64,000 bases of DNA from Histoplasma ohiense. Taxonomy: Eukaryota; Ascomycota; Eurotiomycetes; Onygenales; Ajellomycetaceae. The notes beneath the pieces are model-generated. The model ran no database searches. It saw nothing but the letters and a program-made list of their open reading frames with translations, and was not told the origin of the DNA. The stretch is taken from contig JAEVHH010000006.1 in NCBI GenBank assembly GCA_017607445.1, positions 620,001 to 684,000 on the forward strand, written 5' to 3'. The position numbers and the translations under genes were made by a program. Positions 11,301-22,156 of this stretch are shown here, in pieces (the first letter of the stretch is position 1; each line of letters starts with the position of its first letter).

Positions 11301-11876
11301 ATGAGGAGGAAGCTTTTCAGCTTCTTTTTCATCAAACATATCTGTGAAGTCTTTGTATGATTTGAGTAGTTTCTTATATAGTTTCTTGAGATCTTTGAGT
11401 TCTAGCTTTTCTAATACTTTTTTGATATCTGTCATACTAGCAGTGAACATTTGAACATTCTTCTTCTTATGTGTTTGATGAGTTAGTAGTTTGTACATTT
11501 CTGCTGATATCTGAGTGAGATCAGTGGTTCTATTGACATTCTTCTTGTAAATATGATTGTCTTCTGAGAAAATAAGACAGTGGTTGTGTGCATTCAACAA
11601 GGTTTCAAATTCTGTGAGTCATGATAAACTGAGCATTAGATTGTACTCAAGGTTTTGTATTTTGTATGTGTATATGTTCTTTTTCTCATGTCCTTCTATG
11701 TCAATATTAAATCTTACCATGTTGTAGAAGGTGGATTCTCTGAAGCTGTCAAATCCACTGAGCTTACACAGTTTGAGAAAGAGGATATGCTGGAGCTTAT
11801 GCTTCTCAATCAGCTGGGTGTCTATAAGAGTGTAGTGAAGAAAACCACTGTCTATCATTGCTTATATGTTGACTAA
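8360..11876 (-). pseudogene. Gypsy-1 copy 1 pol: protease, RT/RNase H, integrase, chromodomain
   Basis: Sense order from 11876 down: the protease core MIDSGFLHYTLID; a linker with TDMFDEKEAEKLPPHQ typical before RT; RT with FCIDYQELNKIT and FTKLDISAAFYKIRI; the catalytic box reads YMNNILIF where YMDDILIF is expected. RNase H follows (about 10445-10170), then integrase. The last 150 codons contain a chromodomain-like WEIKAILDNR ... KYLIKW segment (about 8550-8420). Stops in frame are mostly TGA. The polyprotein would process, copy and integrate the element; this copy cannot. Confidence 0.8.
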
Positions 11877-12049
11877 ACTATTTACAATGACAGAAATCAT
11901 GATTGTATCTACTTGTATCTTCTGCTTGAATCTTCAGCTAGCTTTCTGTTTCTTGAGCTCTTGTCTATGTTTTAGAGTGAGAGCTTGTCTTTTCCCTGTT
12001 CTTGCCTATCTGTGGGTGATGCAGTGTTTATGTGCATGAGGGGTTTATT

Positions 12050-12985
12050 TGAGATGATTGTATTCAGACATTGATTTGTGAAGTGCTCTGACTTGTTGCA
12101 GTGTATGCAGACTTCTCTGATGATTCAGTTGATGATGTTCTTCTCTGAGATGTTAAGGACTCTTGAATGACTTGTGTTTATGTGTGAGACTCAGTTCATT
12201 GATTCTGGTTTGGAGGTGGGGGATGCTGCAGAGTGGTTTGAGATGTATGCATTTGTTTGATGGAATTCTCTGTGATTTTGAAGCACACAGAACTGAGACA
12301 GGTTGTTGTTCAACAAATGAAGATCAGTACAGAATTTGCTGTATATTGAGAGCTTTGAATGCTCTATACTTTGATTATGCAACTGAAAGTTCAAGTTCTT
12401 GAACAATATGTTGATTTTAATGATGTTGTCTCAGTCTTGCCCATCTGCTTCTAGAAGCTTGTGATTGAATTCAGAAAGATAAGTTGTCAATGTGACATTT
12501 ATCTGATGAGTTTGATTAAGCCAGTCTAACATCTTGGCTTGAAGTGTAGAATTGAGGAAAAGAGAGTTGAGTTGTTGAAAGACTAGCTCTGATGTATGCT
12601 GGTGATTCTGACAATGACTCATTCAGAGTTGAAATTTTGCTAATGCATTGCCATTCAATCTGCTATGAATATACCATGCTTGATTGGATAGTGAGTCTAT
12701 TGCTTGTTCATCAATGTTCAATTTGATGTTTGCTTTTGACTTTCATGTGAGGTAGAGTGCTAGATCTCTCTTGTATTTGTCAAGGATTGAAAGCTTCTCT
12801 CTTGAGGGCTTTTCATGAGATGTGGGTGTAGAAGGAATGGTGAATGTGGAAGTGCTCATCTCAGCAAGTTGTTGTTGCAATTCAGTCATCTATAGTGTCT
12901 GCTGCTGGAGGATGCTTCATAGATCTAAGTTATCATCCACTGTGTTTGAGTGCAGTGGGTGTTTGTAAAATTGCTTGTAGTTCAT
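12050..12985 (-). pseudogene. Gypsy-1 copy 1 gag
   Basis: It starts at ATG 12985 (MNYKQFYKHPLHSN) and has a helical capsid-like region (open 12622-12431) and a zinc knuckle CIHCNKSEHFTNQC (C-x2-C-x4-H-x4-C) at about 12120-12068. Frame is broken by scattered stops. The start context and protein match copies 2 and 3. It would have formed the virus-like particle and bound the RNA. Confidence 0.75.
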
Positions 12986-13350
12986 TTTGATATCTAAGAA
13001 CATATAATAATAAAAAAAAAGAAAAGAAATACTTGTAGACACTTGGTCCTCTTGCAGACACTATTTGCAGTGTTGTGACACTAAGCTTGATCAAGCTTTT
13101 TTGTGAATACTATTCACAGTGTTACAGTTTGTAGGCACTTGAGCTTTGTAGAACACAGTTGATTGTGTTTCAGATGCTTAGACATGACAGTCTATATAAC
13201 TAACAATAAAAGCACTCAGACTCATGAGGGATCTCTTGTAATGACTAGACACTCAGGCCTGTAAATGATGCACTCAGATGTAAGAACTGGTAACAACACA
13301 CTTGGATGTAAGAACTAATAATGAGGCACTCAGACCTTTAAATGCAGAAG
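12986..13350 (-). repeat. Gypsy-1 copy 1 untranslated leader with internal repeats
   Basis: On the plus strand the motif ACTCAGATGTAAGAACT and shorter ACTCAG variants recur at 13165-13345. A perfect 16-bp palindrome AAGCTTGATCAAGCTT sits at 13083-13098. Both are present in copy 2 (palindrome 29394-29409) and, more decayed, in copy 3. An A-rich run lies just before the gag ATG. Confidence 0.6.
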
Positions 13351-13363
13351 AATCAATTTGTAA
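13351..13363 (-). promoter_or_regulatory. Gypsy-1 primer-binding stretch (self-priming type)
   Basis: Sense sequence TTACAAATTGATT lies directly after the 5' LTR. It is the exact reverse complement of AATCAATTTGTAA within that LTR (13424-13412), 48 bases upstream. The normal TGG start of a tRNA 3'-end site is absent. This is the layout known for Tf1/sushi elements, where the transcript's own 5' end primes reverse transcription. Confidence 0.7.
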
Positions 13364-13897
13364 TGTAATGAGTGTACTTTGATTAACAATCTAGCACTAT
13401 TCTAATACAGATTACAAATTGATTAAGAAAAGAAAGAGAAAAGAAATCAGAAGAAAAGATTGTATGAAGAGGGTTCTTATAGAGAAAAGTTTGAGATGGA
13501 AGAATATCAGAAGCCACTCCACAGTGAAGTGCAGAGTGAAAGAACATTAAGAGATATGTGTAAGAATTGTTAGAAGCTACATGAGCACAGAACATGGAGT
13601 GGAGGAATCATTGAGAGCTATATGAAAGAATTGTTAGAGACTATACAAGCACAGAACACAGAGTGAGAGAATGTAAGAAGCTATATGAAAGAATTGTTAG
13701 AGACTATACAAGCACAGAGCATGAAGTGGAAGAACATTAAGAGCTATGCAGAAGAATTGTTAGAAACTTATGTGAGCACAGAGCACAGAGTGAAAGAACA
13801 TCAAGGGTTATGTGAGGTCACAACAGCCAGAAACAAGCGGGTGCAGAAGGGGAGTTGATTGCGTAAGTTAATTACTAACGGGTGCTAACCCGTCACA
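13364..13897 (-). repeat. 5' LTR of Gypsy-1 copy 1
   Basis: 534 bp. The outer (right) end keeps CpG (GCGTAAG, CTAACGGG, CCCGTCACA); the inner end has TG/CA at the same sites. It carries the same five 57-bp-type units as the partner LTR. TSD CACAT follows at 13898-13902. Confidence 0.9.
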
Positions 13898-13902
13898 CAC
13901 AT

Positions 13903-15388
13903 ACTTATAGCAGCAAAAGACTGTTGGAAGACAGCCTTTAGAACAAGATATGGATATTTTGAATATGTAGTTATATCATTTGAACTAGCTAATACTCCAG
14001 CAATATTTCAAGCATACATTAACAATATCTTGTCTGATTTGTTGGATATATGTTGCATTGTCTATTTGGACGACATTCTCATATTCTTCAATTCAAAGCA
14101 GAAACATAAAGTGCATGTTACTAAGATACTAGAATGTCTCAAGCATGCAAATCTATTTGCAAAACTCTCTAAGTGTGAATTTGAAGTGAACAAAGTCTCA
14201 TTTCTGAGATTTGTTATAGATACAAATAATGTTGAAATGAAGTCAGACAGAGTCTTCACTATTGTGAAATGATCTATATCTTAATCAATTAAAGAGGTTC
14301 AATTCTTCTTGAGCTTTGCTAATTTCTATCAGTGATTTATTAAGTCTTTCTCCTCTATTGCAGCCCCATTATTTGAACTTACAAAAGAGAGCAAGAAGAG
14401 GGAAAGAAAAGTCACTTTTATATGAACAGAAAATACTCAAAGTGTTTTCAATGAGCTCAAATCACACTTTATATGTGCTTCTTTATTAGCTCATTTTGAC
14501 TCAGCTCAGTATATTCAGATTGAATCTGATGCATTCATTTTTACAGTCACTGCTATTCTGTCATAGTTGCAGAATAATGAGCACTGACACTCAGTTGCCT
14601 TCTGATCAAGAAAGTTGATTGATGTGGAAATGTGTTATGATACTCATGATAAAGAACTCTTAACTATTGTAGCAGCATTTAAGAATTGAAGACACTATCT
14701 GAAGAGAAATCAGTATTCAATTCAAGTCTGATCTGATCATGCCAATCTGCAGTACTTTATGATGACTAAGAAACTGAACAGACATCAGATCAGATGAATG
14801 AAAGCTTTATCTGCTTATAATTTTGTATTACTGCATCACTCTGAATCAAAGAATTCAGCTGATGAGCTCAGTCATCATGCAGACTACAGTGAGATCTATA
14901 ATGATCAAACTATATTATCTACTCTGCAACAGAAGCTGAAACATGAAGTTAGACTAAGCTGAAAAGCTGATACTTCTTTTCAAAATGATATTTCTTCTGA
15001 TGTAGTCTGTGCATGAGTCTCTAATGAGCAAAATGCTTCTTTTAATGAGTGAAAAGCACTTCATACATCAATATCTTCTATCTCTCACATAAACTCTTCC
15101 CCTTCATTGCATGTTGAGCAATATATGCCTCAGATTGCAGTCAATAAGGCTATTTTTGAGAACTCAGCATACACAGAAATGTCTGAATCTTTCATCTTAT
15201 TTCTGAGTAAAGCACAGAAGATTGATTCTTTTGCTGCTGAGCAAAGAGAGAAGATAAAAGAAAAGAATATCATTGTCACTGAAAATATACTATAAACAAT
15301 TTCTGAGAATGATATATTGTGTGCTGATGGTCATGTGTATGTCTCTCAACAAAAGACATTCATTGATGAAATTATCAGTGCAAATCAT
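13903..15388 (+). pseudogene. Gypsy-3 copy C: RT core, RNase H, integrase zinc region
   Basis: Continues the protease/RT piece broken at 7818. RT boxes FELANTPAIFQAYIN and YLDDILIFFNSKQ (catalytic DD intact) lie at about 13978-14100; RNase H region at about 14500-14900 (FDSAQYIQIESDA); then a linker up to the integrase N-terminus. Stops are mainly TGA. It breaks at 15388 with the TSD ATCAT of Gypsy-2 copy D and resumes at 22538. Confidence 0.8.
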
Positions 15389-15659
15389 TGTAAGAGATGG
15401 TTGTAGGTATAATTATGAGAGTAGTGTGAAGTACACATGTAGGATGTTAAGAAGGTAGCAATCTCTATTATTCAAAGCTAATCACTGATCTTCTAATATC
15501 TACAGATATCAGCGAGCATTATATAGGCGACTACCATGCACTACAGCTGTCTATGATGTCATGTGCTATGTCCTTCTTCATTAATTCTGGCGTGTTCTGT
15601 GTTCTTCTATCGCCACATAGCTATTTCCTAATATAGATATCTCTGTTGCGCCTATTACA
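15389..15659 (-). repeat. 3' LTR of Gypsy-2 copy D
   Basis: 271 bp, TG...CA in both orientations. Near-identical to 22262-22532, with CpG kept at TATCAGCGAGC, AGGCGACTACC, TATCGCCACA and TTGCGCCTATT. It lies in the same orientation as the partner LTR. Confidence 0.92.
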
Positions 15660-15832
15660 ATTATCTTCCTTCTTCAAAGGCCTGGTTCTCAGAGCTTCTT
15701 AATGTGATGTGTGAAGTTCGTAATATGTGCTGTGTGGTTGATATTGTATGAAATTCGCAGAATTGGGCTGGATTAATTGTTGGGGTTAATTTCAAAGTGT
15801 TGCTGTTTTGAAAGAATGTTTTTCCATCTTCA

Positions 15833-16168
15833 GTGTCATTGCAGTTCAATCATGATTTAGACACAACTTCTGAACCTCTTTCCTTTGATTTCTACATCAA
15901 AAATCACACTCCATTGAAAATCATCATCACCATCACCACCAATGATTTTCTATTTAAAAAGAATACATCAATTTATCAAATAAAGTACACTGTATCTTCC
16001 TATGCAATTTTTATTGTGAAATTCAAAGTTTTGGTTGTGTGGTTGTGTTTTCCATTTTGGGTTGAATTTTGTGTTGTTGCAATCTTTTTGATCAACATTG
16101 CAATATTGGTTCCAATCTTCAACATCTGTTTTTCTTTCTTGTTGCTTTTGCTTTTCCTCCTCCTTTGA
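15833..16168 (+). other. Open hydrophobic frame upstream of the antisense gene (Gypsy-2 copy D)
   Basis: 111 codons, MSLQFNHDLDTTSEPLSFD... then two strongly hydrophobic stretches ending in a Leu run. The same frame is open in copy H (63115-63528, 137 codons) and largely in copy E (60743-60456, 95 codons). It could be a small membrane protein, or simply the T-rich leader and promoter of the antisense gene, which starts 35 bp further on. The shared openness is suggestive, but the sequence has few codons that this decay would turn into stops. Confidence 0.35.
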
Positions 16169-16202
16169 ATAAGGTCTTGGTACTAATTAAAGTTATGATA
16201 GA

Positions 16203-17353
16203 ATGTCAGAACCAGCTGTTTCTGTTGCTGGTTTGAAGCCCATGAAGGGTGATATGCTGTCTGCCATTGAGAGCATTTGCTTGGGTTGTCTGGAGAGATT
16301 GCAGAACCCCCCAGTATACTCTTGCTTTGTGAATGATGAATGAACATACTGTCACATCTGTCATATATCAAATAGAAGTTGTGCTGCTGTAAGTTTTCTT
16401 AAACTGAAGTTGTTATGAATGCTAATGGGTTATAGATGCCTGAGTGCTTTCATGAAACTGGTTAATCTTTGATCAATGAATTTCATGAGATGCTGCTCTT
16501 CAATGAAGTTCTGGATGAGAGATTTGCCATGTATCAAACTGCTGTTGTGAGGTTTGTACTTGATGTGCAGGTCTATGAGAACACAGATGAGGTTCTAGAA
16601 TTCTATGTGAACTCTGATGATCTGTTGTCACAGCAGAATGTGGCATTCAATCATAGCAGCATTTCAGAAAGTGTGTTTTCACATTCTGCTATTACATTGA
16701 TGTCATCCTTGCTGGGTCAAGATCTTGGTACATTATTTGAGTTGGCTGATAATGTAGATGAAGATGAGGAAGTGGATGGTTCTGTTGAAGTGTTAGAAAG
16801 AAACACAGCAGCATATTGCTGTTGTTGTATTTGACATTTGACAATGTCCCTCTGCCATCATTGTGAGTCTGCTGAGAGTTGATGCAAAAAATGCAAGCAC
16901 TGCTCAATGATGAAGCATGCCTGCATTTCAGTAAGTTATTATTCAAAACAAATGTTTTTATGATATATAATATTAACTTTCTATTAGATGTCAGTGGATG
17001 CTGTTGAATTGACTCAGATGGTTATCAATGCTGCTGAGGATCTAATTGTTGCTGATGTGGATGCTTTGAATGTTAATGTTTTGCAGAGCACTGTGACTGT
17101 GGTGGTTAGATCTTTTGCTGTGAAGATCTGAGAGATTCAATGAGATGGTTCTTCTGAGACTTCAGCTGAAATGATGATTGATGAGATCTCAGTGGTTACA
17201 TTGCTGGTTGCAGCTTTCAAGTCATTGTTGAAACATCATGCTTCACCAGTTGAGGAAATCTGGAATAATAAGCAGGTTTGTCTTGGTGACAATTTCTCAA
17301 ATGACACTGGCCAAGCTGAGGCAGATCTGTTTTTTAATCCCTGAGTGGAATAA
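16203..17353 (+). pseudogene. Antisense cysteine-rich gene of Gypsy-2, copy D (three exons, decayed)
   Basis: Proposed exons are 16203-16388, 16436-16930 and 16988-17353, with introns of 47 and 57 nt (donor GTAAGT in both; branch-like GCTAATG and TTAAC; acceptors TATAG and ATTAG). All junctions are phase 0, giving about 348 codons. Exon 1 has MSEPAVSV and a Cys/His cluster CLGC ... C ... CHICHISNRSC. Exon 2 has an acidic region (ADNVDEDEEVDGSVEV) and a second cluster CHHCESAES ... CKKCKHCSMMKHAC. Stops in this copy include TGA at codon 47 and a TAA near the start of exon 2 that is CAA in copy E. It runs opposite to pol and meets it tail to tail near 17340-17390. I know no family for it; the clusters suggest a zinc-binding protein. 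Confidence 0.7.
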
Positions 17354-20300
17354 ATATATCCAGCAATCATCATTGTCTTCTTTGTTTTCATTTACTAACT
17401 GACTTCTGATAGATTTTATTAAACTGTTTCAAGTACTTCTGACTGTTCATCAAGTTTTCCTCAGATTCCCAAGAATTGTCTGCATCTGTACAATCTTTCC
17501 ATTTGACAAGATATTGTGTTTGACTGTGATACTGATGCTTGTCTAATATAGCTTCAACTTCTCATTTCTCTTGTGTGTCTATAATTATCAGTTCTGCTTG
17601 CGGGATTTGTCTGTTGCGCGTGTGATATGGTTTGAGAAGGGAAACATGGAATATGGGATGAATTTCTTTATATTGTGGTGTGAGTTTCAGTTTGTACACC
17701 TGTGTACCGCGGATATCAATTATTTGGAAGAGACTCAAAAATCAATGATTCAGTTTGGATGAGAGTTGCAAGATGGATATATTTTTTGCACACAGCATTA
17801 CTCAGTCCTCTATCTTAAAGCTTTTTGATATATGATGCTGATCATAATACTTTTTCTCAGCTGCTTTGACAGCTTTCAGACATTCTCAGATCTTGTTCTC
17901 TGCTTGCTTCATTCATTTCACTTGTTTCATCACTGATTTTGACATACCTGTGCTTGGGGGTTCCACATCTATGCGAAGTTCAGTTGGTCGGCCGATCATT
18001 GCTTCAGATGATGTCATTTTTATCAATGTGTGGAAGATGTTGTTATATGCCCATTGCACCAGAGGAATCCATTCTATCCAATTATCTTGCTGGTAGCTGC
18101 AATATGTGTGAAGATAATGTTCAATCACCTGGTTCAATTGTTCTGTCTGGCCGTCGGTTTGTGGGTGGAATGCTGTCGATAATTTTCATCAGACATGGAG
18201 CAGGTAACACAATGTCAACCAAAACTTGCTATTTATTAATGAATCTCAGTTGCTAATAATGTTTGCAGATAGGCCAAAGTTCTTTGCAACTCTTCATACA
18301 ATAATGTCCACAAGTTCTTCTGTATCTAGCTCTGAAGATGTGGGCACAATTATGACCCATTTGGTGAATAAATCAACAAATACAACAATAGCATTATAGG
18401 TTTGACTTCTCTTTTTATTATCTGACAGGCCTTCAATAAAGTCCATGCTAATTGTATGTCATTTCTTATCTGGCACTGAATGTGGTTGTAGCAACCCATA
18501 CAGTTTGTGCTGTGGTATCTTGATGTGTTGACAAACATCACAAGTTCTCACATATTCTGCAATCTCATTACTCATACCATGCCACAAGTACTTGTGTTTG
18601 ATTGCTTTGATGATTTTGTCATGTTCAAAATGGCCACCTTGGAGATCATTGTGATTCATTTTCATTATTTCATATCTTATGATCTTGTCTTGTGATATGT
18701 AGACTTTATCATCTTTTCTGAGCAGATCATTTTTATCTACTGCTCAGATTGAATGATTATCTACACTAGCATCACTCATCTCTAGTCTTCTGTGAAGTTC
18801 AGATGTGTCAGTGTCTCTATTCTGAATCTGCAGTAAAAGTTCAATGATAGATTCAGCTATCTCTTTGTAATAGACTGTCTCAGACTCAAATATTTTGATG
18901 ACTAGAATTCATGGCATCAGAATCTCTAGATTTAACTCTGTAATGTCTGTGATCTCATTCTCATCCACAGGTGTGTTCTTTATCCTGCAGAGGTTGTTGT
19001 TATTGATGACTATAGATCTCTTCACTCAACAATTTTTATTAGCTTGCAGATCTTTTTGCATCATCTTGACACATTGATCTAACTTTGTGTTTTCTTTTGT
19101 TTTTAGTGACTTAAAGATCCTTTTATGCAGCTTCTCTTGCAGAATAGAGAGCTCTGTCAAGGAAGCTGTGTGTTTTACAAAATCTGAGTGATGATTTGAT
19201 ACATCTGCAGGATTATTTTTCTCAGGATGATGCTCTATTTCAAAATTGAATACTGAGAGTATTTCCATTCAGTGAATCTGATGCTCATTTAGCTGCTTCA
19301 TTGTCATGAAGTGCTGGAGGTTGACATGGTCAGATAAAACAGTTATTGGGTGTCTGCTATCATGTAAGTAGTGGTGCCATTGCCTGAAAGCTTCTACAAT
19401 TGGCAACATTTCTAGATCATATGTTTGATAACATCTTTCTGTTTCTGTGAGCTTTCTAGATCAAAATGTGATCAGATGTCAGTGATCATCATCCATTAAT
19501 TGTGATATTACTGTGGTGATTGCAACATCAGATCTGTCTGTTTCTATATGAAGTTTTCACTGTGGATCAAAGTGGATCAACAATGATGCTTTTGTAAAGC
19601 ATTCTTTTAACTGCAAAATTGCATGCTTGCAGTTTTCATCTAACTGAACAGATGCATTATTCTTCCCTCTTTTTGTTTTGTAATCTTTTAACAATTCAGT
19701 CAGAGGTGCTGTTATTATTGAGAACTTGTATATGAATCAATGATAGAAATTGATGAATTCTAGAAATATTTGCAATTTGTTTATAGTTTGTGGTTCTGAC
19801 CAATCTAGAATTGTGTCGACACAGTGTTTCTCAACAGTAATGCCCTGTATGGTAACCACAAAACTCAAAAATCCAATTTCTGTTGTGTGGAATGTACACT
19901 TACTAAGTTTGGTATATAGTCTCCATCACCTTAACTGTTCCAGCACGTTCTTAACATGGACGACATGTTCATCAAGTGTGTTTGAATAGATTACAATATC
20001 ATCAAGATAAGCCATGCAATATACATCTAAAAGGTTGCTGAGGGCTTTGTTGATATAAGATTGAAAGATTGCAGAGGCATTGGTTAGCTCAAAAGATAAG
20101 ACTAGATATTCAAAGTGTTCATATTGTGTTTGAAATGCTGTTTTTCATTCATCCTCTGCTCATATATGAATTCTATGATATGCATCTCTAAGGTCCAGCT
20201 GTGTATATATTTTGACACCTGCTAATCTATCAAGTATTTCACTTATCAAGGACAGTGGATATCGATTCTTGACTGTTATTTCATTCAATCCTCGATAATC

Positions 20301-21010
20301 CATGCAAAGATGCAGGGTTCCATTTTTCTTGAGTGTGAATAATACTGGTGTGTCTGCTGGGCTCTTGGATGGATGTATCCAATTCTTCTCTAATACTTTT
20401 TTGATATATTCTTGGAGGACAGAGAGTTCTTGAGGTGATAGGTTATATATCAGTTGGTATGGGGGTTCCTTGCCAGGTTTGAGCTCTATAGCATGATCAT
20501 GAGGTGCATGTTCCACATCAGGTATGTCTTCTTGAAATACATCAAGATAATCTTTATAATCATCTGGGATATTTGACTCAGTTGCTGCACTCGCAGCTTG
20601 TAATGGTAAGGCAGTGAATATAATATTGCCATCATTAATTAGTGTTGCGAATTCTTTAGCAGTATCCAGATGCACATAGTTAATATTTGATGCTTTTCTA
20701 TAGGTTCAGCATCTTCGCACCCAGTTGATATCAGAGTTTGCAGCTTCCAACCACAGCATGCTCAAAATTATGTCATATCTGCTAATGTCAGCCTCTTTGA
20801 AATGGTGGAATCCTTTTTGGAGGACATGTTCATCATCAATAATCTTCATTGCAGCTCTTTGTTGTTCATATGATTTAATCTTATGATTATTGACTGCTTC
20901 CACTACTTTTGATTTACCTTCTGCCTTTGAGAAATATTTTGATGCTCAGGCATGGAATATGAAGTTCGCATCTGTGTCAGAATCCACTAGTGTCCATGCC
21001 ATCGACCATC
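17340..21010 (-). pseudogene. Gypsy-2 copy D pol: protease, RT/RNase H, integrase, chromodomain
   Basis: Sense order from 21010: protease with MAWTLVDSDTDANFIF; RT with LCMDYRGLNEITVKNRYPL, TQLDLRDAYHRIHI and an intact catalytic box AYLDDIVIYS; RNase H (LHIETDRSDVAI, HFMTMKQLN); integrase zinc finger (GHFEHDKIIKAIKHKYLWH ... CDVCQH), core (AFHPQTDGQTEQLNQ, SSEAMIGRPTEL); then a GPY/F-like segment (IFHVSLLKPYH) and chromodomain (VEAILDKHQYHSQTQYLVKW, NSWESEENL). The longest uninterrupted stretch is 20675-20160. Remaining stops are mostly TGA at Arg or Trp positions. pol is in a different frame from gag. Confidence 0.87.
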
Positions 21011-21039
21011 CCACTTCTGTCAGCATCCATGTATTCATT

Positions 21040-22156
21040 GCCAATAATTGTTTATCTCACAGTCTAGTTGTTTGTATTTCCAATGCAGCAGCTGCTTCTA
21101 TGATTGGGATTGCTGGTTTTTTGCTTGTTGAACTTGGTTGCACTTTTCAGAGTGTAACATTCAACAATCATTTGCAACATAACCCTTCTTATGGCAGTGA
21201 GAACACTTCTTCATTCAGTTATATTTATCTTTCTTGATTTGTTCAGTTGAATCTGTTTGTTCCTCTTGTTTCCTCTTGTTTCAATGGTTGCTAGATTTAT
21301 CAGAATGATGCTGATTTTCTATGAATATTGCAGGTCTTCCTTTGTGAATAGCATGCTGTTGCTCTGACATATTTTCCTTGAGAGTCTGTAGAGTTTGAAG
21401 CAACTCTTTATAGTTCTGGGGCTTCTGATTTTGATGGTTGAGTTCTGTGTGTAATATCTTCAACATCTTACTACACAAGTTATCCATTCTTTGTTCTTTG
21501 CTATATGAGGGTAAGTAGTATTCCCAGTCTTTGAGATATTTAGAGAAATTGTGTATCAATTGCCATTCTTGTTGCTTTGTGTCTTGAAATTTTTGACTCA
21601 TCAATCAGTGCTGGTTCTGTGGATCGTTAATTTGCATTTCTAGGTGTGATAACATATTGTCAAAAGTCAACAGTGTTGCTCCTCCATGTCTCTCATACAA
21701 TGATACAAAATTCAACCATTTCTGCTTAATGTGGGTGTTAAGATAGAGTTTAGCATCATTTATCTTGTGTTCTTTCTTTTGATAATACCAGTGGTGGTGT
21801 GTAAAGAGAGTCAACATGTGATCTTTATAGTCCTTGAATTCTAACATATTTTTTCCTTGATAATAGTCCTTAATCTTCAACCTCAGTGGTGTTTCATTAT
21901 CATCATTCATATTGTTTGCAGATTGATTTTGCAGTGGTTCTGTGGTGATATTCTGAGTTAATTGAGACTTGATGAGAGTATCTTCACAAATCTGTGCTTC
22001 CAACTTGTTGAGCTGCTGTTGTGCATGCAGAATAGCTAATTGCTGCTCTTGTTCATGAATTTGATCATTCAACTGTTGCAAACACACATTGTGATCATTG
22101 GAGGCAGTAGAAGATTCAGGTTGGTTTTCAAGGGATCTTGTGCATGTTGAGATCAT
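21040..22156 (-). pseudogene. Gypsy-2 copy D gag with zinc knuckle
   Basis: ATG 22156 opens 183 codons (MISTCTRSLENQPES), with a coiled-coil-like Gln/Leu stretch (QQLNDQIHEQEQQLAILHAQ) and a capsid-like region (YYQGKNMLEFKDYKDHMLTL). One TGG-or-CGA-to-TGA stop follows, then 107 further codons in the same frame (21604-21281). The zinc knuckle CSHCHKKGYVANDC lies at about 21195-21150. A full gag would be near 360 aa. Confidence 0.8.

Larger units (their letters stand above)
7819..13897 (-). mobile_element. Gypsy-1 copy 1, full-length chromovirus with both LTRs
   Basis: It spans 6079 bp, with 534-bp LTRs at 7819-8352 and 13364-13897 (sense ends TGTGACGGGTTAG and GCCCATTACA). The 5-bp TSD CACAT is at 7814-7818 and 13898-13902. 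It is inserted in the RT region of Gypsy-3 copy C. In sense order it has 5' LTR, primer-binding stretch 13363-13351, a repeat-rich leader, gag, protease, RT/RNase H, integrase with chromodomain, a polypurine tract next to 8353, and the 3' LTR. Many in-frame stops make it non-coding now. CpG is kept only at the two outer ends. Confidence 0.92.

Noticed and set aside
16203..17353. Reading the Gypsy-2 extra gene as an envelope (retrovirus-like) gene
   Set aside because: It is antisense to gag-pol, has its own introns and Cys/His clusters, and lacks a signal peptide or fusion-like segment.
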